A stretch of 64,000 nt of DNA from CAIVAT01 sp964525995 (GCA_964525995.1 CAZGIM010000012.1:1-64000), one strand, 5' to 3'; counted from the first letter of the stretch, positions 8,916 through 20,500 are shown. Made by a program: numbers and translations. Notes: generated by a model not told the origin, from the sequence alone.

Positions 8916-11849
8916 TCACCGTTTAAGAAAAATCACCTTGACATGTTCGGTAGTATCATTTGAGCTGAAATTCACGAAACACAAAGTTTCTGTCTCAGAA
9001 TCACCGAACAGCTGACTGCGGTCTAAAGTAAGGGTATATATTCCGGGCCTTTCGCCTTCCAGGGTCCTTGAAAACAGTCTCTTTCCTGTGATATCGGTGA
9101 TCTCGATGGTAGTTGCCGAAACCTGCTGTACCTGGTATGTGATATTCAGAAATTCGGAGCAGGGATTGGGAAATACCTTTATTTTCTGCGAATGTCCCGT
9201 TAATCCAGGTCTGACGGAGATGATGGTCGAATCGTAGCCTCCCGAGAGGCAAATTACTGCTCCGTTACGACCGCCAACTACGGCTTCCATCGTGCTGTCG
9301 CCCACAATATCCGGGATGGCATCCAGAGCATCGATGGGAGTGCTGCTACCCGACTCTTTGAGAATTGCTCCATTAGGCCCGTTCAGGAAATAGACCCTGT
9401 TATCAACGTACAGTGTACCTATGCAGGCGTCATTATATCCGTCGAAGGTGATGTCGCCCATATTGGTAACATTCCACGATTTATCCGACAGGGGTTGCTG
9501 CCAGATCATGGTATTGGTATATCCGTCAACAATCACCCCTTTGGCTCCGCTGAAGCCGACGATAAAATCGGGATGGGTATCCTTGTTAACATCGCCCATG
9601 TCTTCAAAACGAAGCAGAAGGGTGTTGCTCTGGATCACGCAGGTACTGACCTGATTGCCCGAAACGGCGTTGTGAAAATGAACCAATCCTTCAAAATTAC
9701 CGGAGGCCACATCACGGATCCCGTCGCCCGTTACATCGTCGATCTGGATCAATGCCCACACGGATGTACCCTGCGGGTAAGAGGTCCAAAGTATGGATCC
9801 GGTGGCTCCGTTGATACCATACACCTTCGACTGAGTTTCGTTAGCATTCGAGGCGCCCGCAATCACATCGGGTTTTCCGTCGTTAGTGAAATCATCGACC
9901 CCGATCACTGAAAATACCGGGCCGCCGGTCGGGCAAATCCACAACGGCAAACCGGTAATACCATTCAGACAAAATACACAGCGGGGACCGGTATCGTTTC
10001 CATCGTTGCCTGCGCAGCCAAGCACGTCATTAACGCCGTCGTTGTTATAGTCATACTTGTTGTCAACCTGGTAAACCCAGCCGCCATCGCCGATTGCATG
10101 GGTGTCGTACCTCCACAGCGGCGCACCGGTTTTCCCCGATAATATCCTGATAGAGCGATCACCCCCCGTAGTTCCGATCACCACATCCTGATACCCGTCG
10201 TTGTTGATATCCTGGATAACCGATAGCGAGTTCTGGTTATACACATTTCCCGAATAGATCTCAGTAGCCCACATGACATCGGCTTCTCCTGAGGAATTTC
10301 CGTTCAGACACCGTACATAATTATCCTCCGAGCAAATGATCACATCATCAACGCCATCGCCGGTAATGTCGCCGATCGGGTGAATGGCTTTGGGGCTATT
10401 ATCAAAACCTGTGGTGATCAGATAACTCCACAAAGGGGTTCCGAGCGGATAATAGGTATCGACACCGCTCCCCGTCAGGTTGACCGGAAACGGATTTTGT
10501 GTGGGGTCGTTTGATTCGATATTCAGAATGCCCGAATAGAGGTCACCGGCTTCGGGATGGAACCAGATTCCGATCAGGAAGGTTTGAAGCGGCGTTAGTG
10601 AGATCGGCAGTACAAGGTCCTGGTCGATGATAAAGTGGGGATCGTTTATTGGCAGGGAAGAGATCACCAGGTTCTGGTTCCCGTCGTTGGTAACGGGCAG
10701 ATACCAACGGCTGTAAGCTCCCTTCCGGCGTTGTCCCCAATCGTGGGAGGTCTCCTGTATATTAAGATGGGGCCCTGAATAAACAGCATCCCCGGTCAGC
10801 GAAACGGTCACCGAGGGATGGATGGGGTCGTTTGAGTTGATATTGATCGTGGTATTGAGGGGTCCGGCTGCAACCGGCTGATAAATCAGAGGAACATTGA
10901 TCGAGCCCCCCGGGGTAACGGTGGCCGGCATCGAAAGCGTCGTGGAAATCGGATCTCCCGTAAGAATATCGATACTGGTGATAGACAGGTTGGCGGTTCC
11001 CGTATTTTGAACCTGGCAATTCCATGTTGCCGAGCTGCCGATGGTAACGGTACCATAATTGTGAGCGGTGACAGGGACACTGATCGCCGGGGTTCCGGTG
11101 CCCAACAGGTCAACCTTGTAAAGTGTACTTCCACCTCCCAACGGACCGTCGCAGTACCACAAATAGGTTCCGTCATACACGATGCCCGATGGTTTTGAGC
11201 CTTGTGAGGCATGGCTCTCCAGTACAGTTCCGGTTGACGATACTTTGTAGAGCATATTGGCATTGTAATCGGCAATCCAGAGGTTGCTGCCGTGCATGCA
11301 AATATCCCAGGGTTGGTTGGCCGGTGGGGTGAACTGCGAAAGGACCGTCCCTGAGGAGTTGATGTGATACACGGTTCCCGGATCGGGATAATAGGTACAC
11401 ACCCAATAACTTCCGTTGTCGTAAGCGATTCCCGACATATAATGGTTCGGGAGGGTCAGATTTGAAACCGTAGCTCCGGCAAGAGTGAACTCAAGCGCAG
11501 TTGAGGGTTGCGATGAACCTGAGGGCTGGTTGATCGTCACCAGATTGGGAGTTTTGTAAGTCAATCCGTAAGCATCGTCAAACGGTCCGGAACAAAGAAG
11601 GGTATTGGTGCCGCTTGAGGGATCGAACCGATAAACCTTATCACCATCGACTCCATAAATTCCGAAATAGATATACGAGCCGTCCCACGCCAGTCCCGAA
11701 GCCTTTCCCGGGATCGAATAAGAGGCTACAATAGACCAGGATAAAGGGCTTCCTGGAAGAGAGGGCGCTTGTGCCTGCAATTCGGCGCTGTAAAGCAAAC
11801 ATCCTGTGATCCATAAAAATACAACTGGAAAAAGGTTCTTTATTTTCAT
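8916..11849 (-). CDS. Secreted FG-GAP/propeller protein with T9SS sorting domain
   Basis: A 977-residue exported protein. Signal peptide about 1-27 (ending LQAQA). Residues about 30-250 look like an NHL/SMP-30-type propeller (repeated SGIAYDNGSYWVC-like blades). About 255-460 hold two immunoglobulin-like 'choice-of-anchor D' units (NYGTVTIGSSATWNCQVQNT, then DWGQRRKG). About 480-880 hold at least seven FG-GAP/VCBS blades with DxDxDG-type calcium loops such as DITGDGVDDV, DINNDGYQDV, DYNNDGVNDV, DFTNDGKPDV and DVTGDGIRDV. The C-terminal about 85 residues are a type A T9SS domain (KVFPNPCSEFLNI ... GIYTLTL). It would be exported by Sec, then moved across the outer membrane and anchored or released. 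The ligand is unknown. It follows the CBM48-like gene on the same strand, after a 261-bp gap. Confidence 0.88.
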   Translation of the reverse strand: MKIKNLFPVVFLWITGCLLYSAELQAQAPSLPGSPLSWSIVASYSIPGKASGLAWDGSYIYFGIYGVDGDKVYRFDPSSGTNTLLCSGPFDDAYGLTYKTPNLVTINQPSGSSQPSTALEFTLAGATVSNLTLPNHYMSGIAYDNGSYWVCTYYPDPGTVYHINSSGTVLSQFTPPANQPWDICMHGSNLWIADYNANMLYKVSSTGTVLESHASQGSKPSGIVYDGTYLWYCDGPLGGGSTLYKVDLLGTGTPAISVPVTAHNYGTVTIGSSATWNCQVQNTGTANLSITSIDILTGDPISTTLSMPATVTPGGSINVPLIYQPVAAGPLNTTININSNDPIHPSVTVSLTGDAVYSGPHLNIQETSHDWGQRRKGAYSRWYLPVTNDGNQNLVISSLPINDPHFIIDQDLVLPISLTPLQTFLIGIWFHPEAGDLYSGILNIESNDPTQNPFPVNLTGSGVDTYYPLGTPLWSYLITTGFDNSPKAIHPIGDITGDGVDDVIICSEDNYVRCLNGNSSGEADVMWATEIYSGNVYNQNSLSVIQDINNDGYQDVVIGTTGGDRSIRILSGKTGAPLWRYDTHAIGDGGWVYQVDNKYDYNNDGVNDVLGCAGNDGNDTGPRCVFCLNGITGLPLWICPTGGPVFSVIGVDDFTNDGKPDVIAGASNANETQSKVYGINGATGSILWTSYPQGTSVWALIQIDDVTGDGIRDVASGNFEGLVHFHNAVSGNQVSTCVIQSNTLLLRFEDMGDVNKDTHPDFIVGFSGAKGVIVDGYTNTMIWQQPLSDKSWNVTNMGDITFDGYNDACIGTLYVDNRVYFLNGPNGAILKESGSSTPIDALDAIPDIVGDSTMEAVVGGRNGAVICLSGGYDSTIISVRPGLTGHSQKIKVFPNPCSEFLNITYQVQQVSATTIEITDITGKRLFSRTLEGERPGIYTLTLDRSQLFGDSETETLCFVNFSSNDTTEHVKVIFLKR

Positions 11850-11885
11850 AATGATACCTGTTTAGGAATAACCCGATTTTCCGGC

Positions 11886-11893
11886 TAAAGTTA
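11886..11893 (-). promoter_or_regulatory. Possible -7 box TAACTTTA
   Basis: The minus strand reads TAACTTTA, matching TAnnTTTG at 7 of 8 positions (last base A), 36 nt upstream of the FG-GAP gene ATG at 11849. The surrounding 60 bp is A+T-rich compared with the coding sequence. No -33 TTTG at the right distance. Confidence 0.3.
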
Positions 11894-11934
11894 AGCAATA
11901 ATTTTTGTTTTAAAAATTTATCCCCCATGAATTT

Positions 11935-12108
11935 GTGATCTCGACGCACACGTCGGTCAAGGCGCTGGTGGTAGTTGTCTCCGTTTGGTATTTAGCTTTC
12001 TGGATCGCCCGGAAGCTGAAGGTTGATCCGGAGATGTCAACGATACTGGTTCAGTCATTCAATATCGTGATCACCTTTGTGGTAGCCTGGTTGCTTTTTA
12101 ATTTTTAG
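11935..12108 (+). pseudogene. C-terminal fragment of a polytopic membrane protein
   Basis: The plus strand holds an open frame from a stop at 11911 to TAG at 12106-12108; the only usable start is a GTG at 11935. It would encode 57 residues that look like the end of a membrane transporter: a helix VKALVVVVSVWYLAFWIARKL, a short charged loop KVDPEMS, and a second helix ending FVVAWLLFNF. There is no ATG and no promoter box, and the frame begins abruptly in A+T-rich sequence, so it reads as the 3' end of a gene whose 5' part is gone. Codon choice resembles the neighbouring real genes. It lies on the strand opposite to both neighbours and ends 2 bp before the stop of the CBM48-like gene. I cannot name the family. 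A real mini-protein starting at GTG is the alternative. Confidence 0.5.
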
Positions 12109-12110
12109 GA

Positions 12111-13553
12111 TCAGGGTTCTATCCAAAGGACCGAGTTTCCTGTGCCGAATTCATTATCTTCCCACAGCTCATTCGCCGGATCCATGATCCATTTGCCATC
12201 AACCACAAATTTGTAGGTGTACTTCCCGGGTTGTAGACAGAGGGAAAAGGACCAGATGCCGTCGCGGTGGGCCATCCGGTATCCGGAACGACTCCATCCG
12301 TTGAAATTTCCGGAGACGCATATTTCGCGGGCTTCCGAAAATCCTTTAAGGGTAAATGTGTGGTTCGGTTTCACCGCCAGGAATGAATTGGTGAAGTTGC
12401 CTGAACCGATAGTACTGGGATTGGTGGGATCAATCATCCATGTTCCGTCCACAATATACTTATACTCATAATTTCCCGGGCCGAGCACGTACGGGAGTTC
12501 CCATCCGTTCCTGATGCGGGTCATAAACAGTTCTTCCTGGTTCCAGCCATTAAAATTACCCGACAGAATAATTTTTTCGGCATCCTGATAACCGTTCAGC
12601 CTAAAAATCATTGTATCCCCGATACTCATGTAGGAGTTCACGTTCCCGCGGCCGTCCGGTCGGTTTACTTTACAGGCAGGATCATTGATCCAGTTGTTAT
12701 CAACGATGAACTTATAGGCATGGGTACCTTCACGGATATAGGCCGACAGCACCCAGGCCCCCCGGAAAGGGATCATGTTCAATTCATTGGTCCTCCAGTT
12801 GTTAAAACTGCCTGCAACCACTACATTCCGGGCAGTGGAATGGCCCTTCAGCACAAATCTGTAATTGTAACAAAAGAACACGGAGTTAAAATTTCCGTAG
12901 GTATCATTTTCGGTAAGTTTGTTATAGGGATCGGTACTCCATTTTCCGTCAACAATATATTTGTAGGTGTATTTTCCCGGGGCAAGCCGAAGTGTCACGC
13001 TCCAACCCGAATCGGATTTTTGCATCGGGGTCTGCATGGTGCTCCAGTTATTGAAGGATCCTGAAAGATAGATGCTTCGGGCATTTTGCCTTCCCGGTAA
13101 AAAAAACCGGATCCGGTTGTTGCCGGCCTGGATGACCGAATTAAAAGTCAACCGGTTGATTCCGTAAGGTTGGGATTCTCTGAGGACGGAAGCCGCTATC
13201 TTTATCATGATATCGTCAACCAGGATGACCTCATTCTGGTCATATTGCTGTCCGGCAGTAAGGGTCGATTTTACCAGTTCATATCGGGTTGTTCCCGTTT
13301 TTCTGATAGTCCAGACGACCCCCCTGCTGACCAGGCTTGTTTTTCCAGAGAAGGCGCCGGCAATCAGTGCACTGTCGAGGTCGAAAATAGTCGATACCTC
13401 TTTTAACTGCGAAGCGCTCCACTGTTTATCGATGGTAAAGATCAGCTTTCCGTCATCAAGGCGGCAGACCCTGGCAGGGTCGTACTGCGCACGGAGTCCG
13501 GGACTAAGGATCACCGTCAAAACCATGATAAATAATATCCGCACCTTGCTCAT
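12111..13553 (-). CDS. Secreted protein with four tandem glycogen-binding-like (CBM48/AMPK type) domains
   Basis: A 480-residue exported protein. Signal peptide about 1-23 (ending GLRAQ). Residues about 25-140 are a unique domain. After it, four copies of an about 82-residue module lie at about 147-228, 231-312, 314-395 and 398-478. Each has the pattern (A/E)R-(N/S)-(I/V)xxSG(S/N)FN(N/G)W near its start, then GKYTYKYIVDGKW(S/I)xDP, then a xGNxNSxF end. This is the early-set glycogen-binding fold seen in AMPK beta subunits and isoamylase N-domains, with the Trp pairs that bind alpha-glucan. No catalytic domain is attached and there is no T9SS tail, so it is likely periplasmic. Its start overlaps the stop of the aspartyl-protease gene by 4 bp (ATGA), implying coupled translation. 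Possible roles are an alpha-glucan-binding protein or, more loosely, a structural beta-sandwich string. Confidence 0.85.
   Translation of the reverse strand: MSKVRILFIMVLTVILSPGLRAQYDPARVCRLDDGKLIFTIDKQWSASQLKEVSTIFDLDSALIAGAFSGKTSLVSRGVVWTIRKTGTTRYELVKSTLTAGQQYDQNEVILVDDIMIKIAASVLRESQPYGINRLTFNSVIQAGNNRIRFFLPGRQNARSIYLSGSFNNWSTMQTPMQKSDSGWSVTLRLAPGKYTYKYIVDGKWSTDPYNKLTENDTYGNFNSVFFCYNYRFVLKGHSTARNVVVAGSFNNWRTNELNMIPFRGAWVLSAYIREGTHAYKFIVDNNWINDPACKVNRPDGRGNVNSYMSIGDTMIFRLNGYQDAEKIILSGNFNGWNQEELFMTRIRNGWELPYVLGPGNYEYKYIVDGTWMIDPTNPSTIGSGNFTNSFLAVKPNHTFTLKGFSEAREICVSGNFNGWSRSGYRMAHRDGIWSFSLCLQPGKYTYKFVVDGKWIMDPANELWEDNEFGTGNSVLWIEP
12117..13115 (-). repeat. Four tandem CBM48-like coding repeats
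   Basis: Four in-frame units of about 246-252 bp encode the glycogen-binding-like modules. Conserved anchor points are FNNW/FNGW and the KYIVDGKW-type strand. The copies are clearly diverged, so this is an old duplication. Confidence 0.8.
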
Positions 13554-14563
13554 TTCGGTTGTTCCTTGTTAAAACAAATTCCTATTTCCTTCTTGACCAG
13601 ATTAAAGGAGAAAGTGCCTTTAATAAAAAAATCGAAACCCAGCATACCGTCAATCTGGGTTCCGTAAAAGTCCGACATCGAAGAAAGATCGGTCAGGATG
13701 GTCTCCATCGGACTGATCTTCCGGTTGCCGACGGTAAAATCGTTCAGTATCCCGTACAGAACCTCCTTTTCTCCGGAACCCACGCCGCGCAGGCTCGACC
13801 TGCGTGTAATGGTCACCGAATTCATTACCTTTTTCGATACCGTGAGATTAATTACATTCGATTCAGCTCCTGTATCAAGACAGAAATAGAGCGGGCGTCC
13901 GGCGATGTTCGCAGTCATGAACATGATATTCCCATGGCGCTCCATTTTCTGAATCTGATCGAATTTCATCACCTGACTGTTAGCGGTCAACCGGTTGCCA
14001 TTCCGGTCGGTCCGGTAAATCTGAAGTTCGTTTCCTCCTGCATTGAGCACAATTTCATAATCCTTGAGGATAGCCATGCCCAGAAGTCCTAAAATCTTCA
14101 CTCCCCTTCGGTTTTCCAGATGACCCAGTGGCGCGATATCGGTCATGATCCCGTTGATGGTTATTCCCGAGAACTGAAGTCGGCCGATCCTTGTCTTTTC
14201 AATCTTTCCGGCTGTTCCGGTGATGCCACCGGCCTCCCTTGATACGGTGGTGGCATAATTCCGGAAATAGGTTTTATTGAGAACCAGTTCCTCCGACCCT
14301 GTATCGAGGATCAGATTACCTGTGATCTGGTCGATGACTCCTTCAACCAGCAAGAGCCTTCCCGCCCGTTTCAAGGGGATCGAAACACCTAATAGAATTC
14401 CTGAGGGGTCATACACAGGCGAACCTCTCACCGAAAGCATCGAAATCATCAGTCCCGATCGTAGGTTCACCCCTGGCAGGGCAACAATATCAGGTCGCAG
14501 CCCAAGATTCAGGGCTAAAAGAAGGAATATTATCAGAAACCCGAATCTAAGTTTCCTGACCAT
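13550..14563 (-). CDS. Two-lobe retropepsin-like aspartyl protease
   Basis: A 337-residue protein with an N-terminal hydrophobic signal or anchor (about 5-22). It has two aspartic-protease lobes in one chain: Asp87-Thr-Gly in LILDTGSEELVLN, followed by ILGLLGMAIL near 157-166, and Asp230-Thr-Gly in FCLDTGAESNVIN, followed by GMLGFDFF near 308-315. Each pair (DTG plus a hydrophobic-hydrophobic-G motif) is the signature of one retropepsin half. Bacterial aspartyl proteases of the PF13650/PF13975 kind usually have one or two such units, and here both catalytic Asp residues are kept. The gene begins 23 nt after the stop of the upstream giant repeat gene and overlaps the downstream CBM48-like gene by 4 bp, so it belongs to the same operon. 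It may process an envelope or secreted protein; the substrate is unknown. Confidence 0.85.
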   Translation of the reverse strand: MVRKLRFGFLIIFLLLALNLGLRPDIVALPGVNLRSGLMISMLSVRGSPVYDPSGILLGVSIPLKRAGRLLLVEGVIDQITGNLILDTGSEELVLNKTYFRNYATTVSREAGGITGTAGKIEKTRIGRLQFSGITINGIMTDIAPLGHLENRRGVKILGLLGMAILKDYEIVLNAGGNELQIYRTDRNGNRLTANSQVMKFDQIQKMERHGNIMFMTANIAGRPLYFCLDTGAESNVINLTVSKKVMNSVTITRRSSLRGVGSGEKEVLYGILNDFTVGNRKISPMETILTDLSSMSDFYGTQIDGMLGFDFFIKGTFSFNLVKKEIGICFNKEQPK

Positions 14564-14586
14564 AGATCATAATCCGTGGATATACT

Positions 14587-17500
14587 CTATTTTTCTTCGT
14601 TCAGAATGATCAGTTTCTTGATAATCCTGGTCTGACCCCGCTGGAGGATCAACTGATACAATCCGGCCGGCGGGTTTCCCAATTCGATTGTCAGGGTCCT
14701 GGTTCCCTGAAACTCCGATTGTTTTACAATTTGTTTCAGGTGCCCGAGATTATCGGCCAGCCAGATATCGAGGGGCTCCCCGGAACCGGTATTATTCCAT
14801 TCAACAGTGATCCGGTTGTCGGCCGGATTGGGATAAATTTTAACTCCTGTGTCATCCTGAGTCCCAATTCCCACCGGATAAATAACAACGACATTGGAGG
14901 GGTCGGATACACATCCGAACGGACTGGCAATCACGAAATAATGTCCGGGTATGTATGCCACATATTGCTGAGCTGTGGCGCCGGGGATGGGCTGATTGTC
15001 GCGGTACCACTGGTTTCCTTCAGGTGCACTGGAAACCAGGGTGTCGGGGTCAATTACCGTTACGATGGGGGCTTCAGGATATGGATGTACCGAAATATGC
15101 AGTACCGGCGAGTAAGGCCCGTTTCCGCAGGTGTTGATCCCGAAAACGGAGATATTTCCCGACTGGGCATTTTCGCCAAAGCTAACTGTTATGATATTGG
15201 TGTTGGCCCCTCCGGTTATGACGGCTCCTGCCGGCACAGCCCAGTCATATCCGATGGCATCCGGTATCAGGGCAACCGAATAGATCACTCCCGTCAGCGG
15301 CTTACAGATCAGGGTGTCGCCTGCAATCGCACTGGGTGTTCCGGGAATAGACCGCACCAGTACCGCCATTGATGAAAGCTGCGAGTTACAGCCTGCCGGT
15401 GTGTTATAGGTCACCGTGACTGTCTGCGCGCCTGGCGCCGTCCAGTAGATCTGAATACTCCGGGTCCCTTGTCCCCCGACAATAATTCCCCCCGAAGTAA
15501 CGGTCCAAAGGTAGTTCACCATGCCCTGCTCGGTCAGATAGGTATAATTTCCTGATGTCATACAGGGATTGTTATTACCTGTGATGGTCGGAACCGGAAC
15601 CGCATTGACGGTTACAGGCAGATTGGTGGGAATGGCAGCGGTACATCCGTGGGCATCGGTATAATTGACCGAAACTCCCTGTACTCCGGCGGTATTCCAA
15701 TTCACGGTGATCATGTTGGTTCCGGCCCCGGAGACGATCACACCGCCAGCCGTAACACTCCATTGGTAGTTGATCATACCGCCTTCGGTTGAATATACAA
15801 CCCCCATGGTTCCCGCACACAGTGAAGTCTGTCCCGAAATAATGGGTACCGGCTGGGAATAGACTGTGACCGTATGAGTGGATGGAGTGGCCGCCGTACA
15901 ACCGTTGGAATTGGTATAGTTAACCGTTACCGTTTTTGGTCCGGCAGTGGTCCACTGAACCTGGATGGCATTGCTTCCGCTTCCCGAAAGGATGGTTCCT
16001 CCGGCCGACACCGTCCATTGGTACCCCGTCATCCCGGTCTCCGTGGTATGATTGGTGGTCCCTCCTAAACATGATAGGCTGTTTCCTGTTATAGTGGGGA
16101 CAGGCAAAGCATTGACTGTAACAGTTTTCGATGTCGGTTGACCGGCGGAACAACCATTACTGTTGGTGTAATTCACTGTGACACTCTGTGTTCCGGCGGT
16201 AATCCAGGTTACGGTGATAATGTTGGTACCTGCCCCGGCTGTAATGGTTCCTCCGGGTGAAATGTTCCATATATAATTCAAAAACCCGGGATCGGTGCTA
16301 TATGCAACACCCGTCGTTCCGGCACAGACCGAAGATATCCCAATGATTGTGGGATTCGGGGAGGTTTGGACGACCACCGATTTCAGCGTGGGTGCGGCAG
16401 CGGTGCAACCCAGGGCGTTGGTATAATTCACGCTGACCCATTGGGCACCTGCCGTATTCCATGCAACGGTGATGCTGCTCGTATTGGTGGTGGTTGAGGT
16501 CAGTATTGTTCCCCCGGGTGATACATTCCATATATAGTTGGTCATCCCCGGTTCGGTAACATAAATGTTGTTGATTGATCCGGCGCAGGCCACGGCATTT
16601 CCGGTAAGCGTCGGAACTGGGAGCGGATTAATCGTTACACCGAACTGCGTCGGCGCCGATGCCATACATCCTGCAGGATTGGTATAATTCACCGAAACCA
16701 CTTGTGGGGTCAGGGTATTCCAGGTCACCGTGATGGTTCGGGTTCCGGCCCCTGAGGTTATGACTCCTCCCGACGAAACGGTCCAAAGGTAATTGGTCAT
16801 TCCCGGTTCTGTAAAATAAAGATTGCCGGTTGATCCTAAACAAGCGTTACCGCTTCCGGTAATAGTCGGAACCGGCAAGTCGGAAACTGTTATGGCCTTG
16901 GAAGTAACCTGCAGCGGATAACATCCGTTAGAATCCATGTAACTCACGGTAACAGTCTTGGTACCGGCCGACGACCAGGATATAACGATAGAATGGGTTC
17001 CGGCCCCTGCAATGATGGTGCCGCCCTGACTGACCGTCCATTGGTATGAATTCATCCCCGGTTCAGTGTTACAGGTTGTGATGCCGTTAACACAAGCAAC
17101 GGGGCTGTTCGTGATAGTCGGAATTGGCAATGGATACACTGTCACGGTCTTCTGGGAAGGCGTAAGAGCGGGACATCCGTTGAGATCGGAATAAGTAACC
17201 GTGATTGACTGTACTCCGGCTGCTACCCAGTCAACGGTTATCGCATTGGTCCCGGCCCCTGAGGTGATGATCCCACCGGGTGTGATGGTCCAGGAATAAC
17301 CGTTCATCCCTGCTTCGCAGTAATAAACGGCAGTAGTACCGTTGCATATCTGCGACAAGCCTGTAATCACCGGTACCGGTGCTGGTGCAACGACTACATT
17401 CCTGACCGTGGGCGAGGCGGCCGGACATCCTGCGGGATCGGTATAATTTACCGAAACCCATTGACTTCCCGGTACCGACCAGGTAACGGTGATCGTGGCC

Positions 17501-20500
17501 GTACCCAATCCTGAGGTGATGATTCCTCCCGTGGAGATCGACCAGAGGTAATTCTGCATACCGGGTGTAGTGGCATAAACCACACCGGCTGCTGATTGAC
17601 AACTCTGTGCAGGGCCGTCAATCCAAGGGACCGGCGAGGTGGTTATAGTTACATTTTTACTGGTCGGTCCCGATGCGGTGCACCCTTTCTGATTGATATA
17701 ATTAACTTCGATGGCATGATTGCCTGCACTGTACCAGATCACCGTCACCGAATTCGTTCCGGCACCGGCAATGATCACGCCTGTTGTCGAAACGCTCCAG
17801 GTATAACCGGTCATTCCTGTTTCGGTGTAATAATTCACCGGTATCAGGGTACAGCCCTGTCCTGGACCGGTTATGGTAGGAATAACCAAGTCATTAACGG
17901 TGACTGTTTTGGTCGATGGTACGGCAGTACATCCGTTTGAATTGGTATAGGAAACATATACGGTCTGAAGGCCCGTCGCGGTCCAATTGACAGTTACCGT
18001 TGGTGAATTGGCTCCAGAAACGATGGTTCCGCCCGGCGTTACATTCCATTGGTAGTTAGTCATCCCGGCCTCTGTGCTGTAAGATGCGTCAAAGGTCACA
18101 CAGGCATTGGAACCTCCGTTGATCAGGGGTACGGGAAGCGGATTTACGATAATGGTTTTCACCGTCGATGAAGAGGCTGAGCATCCGTTACCGTCCTGGT
18201 AGTTGACGGTAATGCTCTGTGTGCCGGCCAATAGCCAGGAAACGGAAATTGCCGAGGTTCCCTGCCCCGATTCGATAATACCGCCGGAAGAGATATTCCA
18301 ACTGTACCCGCTCATCCCCGTATCGGTCGCGAATATATTTCCCGCAGTGCCTGGACATCCTGTCGCAGGCCCCGTAATCACCGGAACCGGGAGTTCATGG
18401 ACGGTAACCGTAAGGGTAGAAGGTTGTGTGGCGGTGCACAGATCGGAATTGGTATAGTTCACTGTTACGGTCTTTATTCCCGGAGTGTTCCAGGTCACCT
18501 GCACAGTATCGCTGGTACTTGTGCCGCCGGCCGTGATAATCCCGCCTGGTGGAACAATCCAGGTATAGTGTGTTTTTCCGGACTCGGTCCGGTAAAGATT
18601 GCCGGTTGAATTACGACAAACTGAAACAGGTCCGGTGAGTGTCGGCACAGGAAGTGGGTGAACCGTACAAAATACCGTGGCAGGGGTGAGTGCATCACAT
18701 CCCGACAGGTTGATATAATTGACCTTCACCCAATGATTCCCGGTGGTATTCCAGGCTACCGTGATCGTGTTGGTATGGTCCGATGGATTGGTAAGAATCG
18801 TCCCTCCCGGTGAGACAGACCATTCATAAAGCATCATTCCTGCCTCGGTCGCGTAAGTATTGTCGGCTGAACCCACACATGCCGAGCCGGTTCCGGCAAG
18901 CGTCGGCACCGGCCGTACATTAACAGAAACATCGAAATTTGTTGGTATCGTTGTTGAACAGCCGTGCTGATCGGTATAGACCACTGTGACATACTGTAAA
19001 CCGGCAACGCTCCATGAAACGGTGATACTGTTTGTACCTGCTCCTCCGGTGATGGCGCCACCTGGAGAAACCGACCAGGTATAACCGGTCATCCCGGGAT
19101 CGGTGGAATAGTCAAATCCCGTTCCGCCGGCACATGCATAGCTAGGACCAGTAATGACGGGAACTGGGGCGGGATATACCAGGATGGATTTGGTGGTTGG
19201 AACAGGAGCCGAACAGTTGCTGGTATTGGTATAATTGACCGAAACAGTATTGTTTCCCGCCTGCGTCCATTTGACAGTGATGATATGGGTTCCCAGACCC
19301 GATGTGATGATACCGCCAGGACCAACAGACCATTGATACAATGCCATACCCGCTTCGGTTGTAAAGACTACAGTACCGTCGATACAAATGGTATCAGCAC
19401 CGGTAATCGTTGGTTCGGGAGAAGGATAAACCGTGATTTGCTTTGAGCCCGGCACTTGGGTAGGACACCCTGAAGAGCCGTTGATGTAAGTGACGGTAAG
19501 AGTATGAATCCCGACATTATTCCATTTGACACTTACTGAATTCGTATTCGCACCCGAAATTATGGTTCCTCCTCCGGAGAGGGTCCATTCATAATTGACC
19601 ATTCCCGGAGTGGTAGTATATACCGATATATTACTATTACACATGATTTCCGGTCCTATAATTACAGGAAGCGGTAATGGAAGGACATTTATTGCCTTGA
19701 TTGTCGGACCCGGGGAACTGCATCCCGCCGCATTCAGGTAATTAACTGTGATGGTTTGGGTGCCCGCGCCGATCCAGTCCACGCTGATGGCGTTTGTCCC
19801 CTGACCTCCGGTAAGAATTCCGCCTGATGTAACCGTCCAGGTGTATCCCGTCATAGCCGGTTCGGTAAAATACACGACTCCGGTGCTATTTTGACAGATC
19901 GGAGTCGTACCTGTGACAGTAGGCACGGGTGAACCCGAGACAGTAACTTGTTTTACCGTCGGATTGGCCTGCGTGCAACCGATCGGATCGGTGTAGACCA
20001 CGCTGACAGTTCTGTTTCCTACGCTGTTCCATGTGACCGTAACCGTGCGCGTATTAATAGGTCCGTCGATGGTTCCACCTGATGAAACAGACCAGTTATA
20101 GTTTTGCATCCCGGCTTCAGTAAAATAAATCTCATGATGACCCGTGCAGGATTGTGCCGGACCGGTAATGGTAGCCACACTATTATTTTGTACCGTAACC
20201 GGTTTGGTCGAAGGAACCAGGGTGATACATCCGCTTCCATTTGTAAATACGACCGAAACAGTGTGATTACCTGCAGAAGTCCAGGCGATGGTGGCTGCAT
20301 CAGCGTTTGAGCCGGAAATGATGGTGCCGCCCGGCGTCACACTCCACTGATAACCATTCATGCCCGGGGTGGTCTGAAAAACAGACTGACTACCATTGCA
20401 TGCTATTGAAGGCCCCTGGATCACCGGTACGGGGGCTGGGAGCACCGTTATCGTCCTGACCGCCGGTACAGCAGGATGGCAACCTTTCAGATTGGTATAG

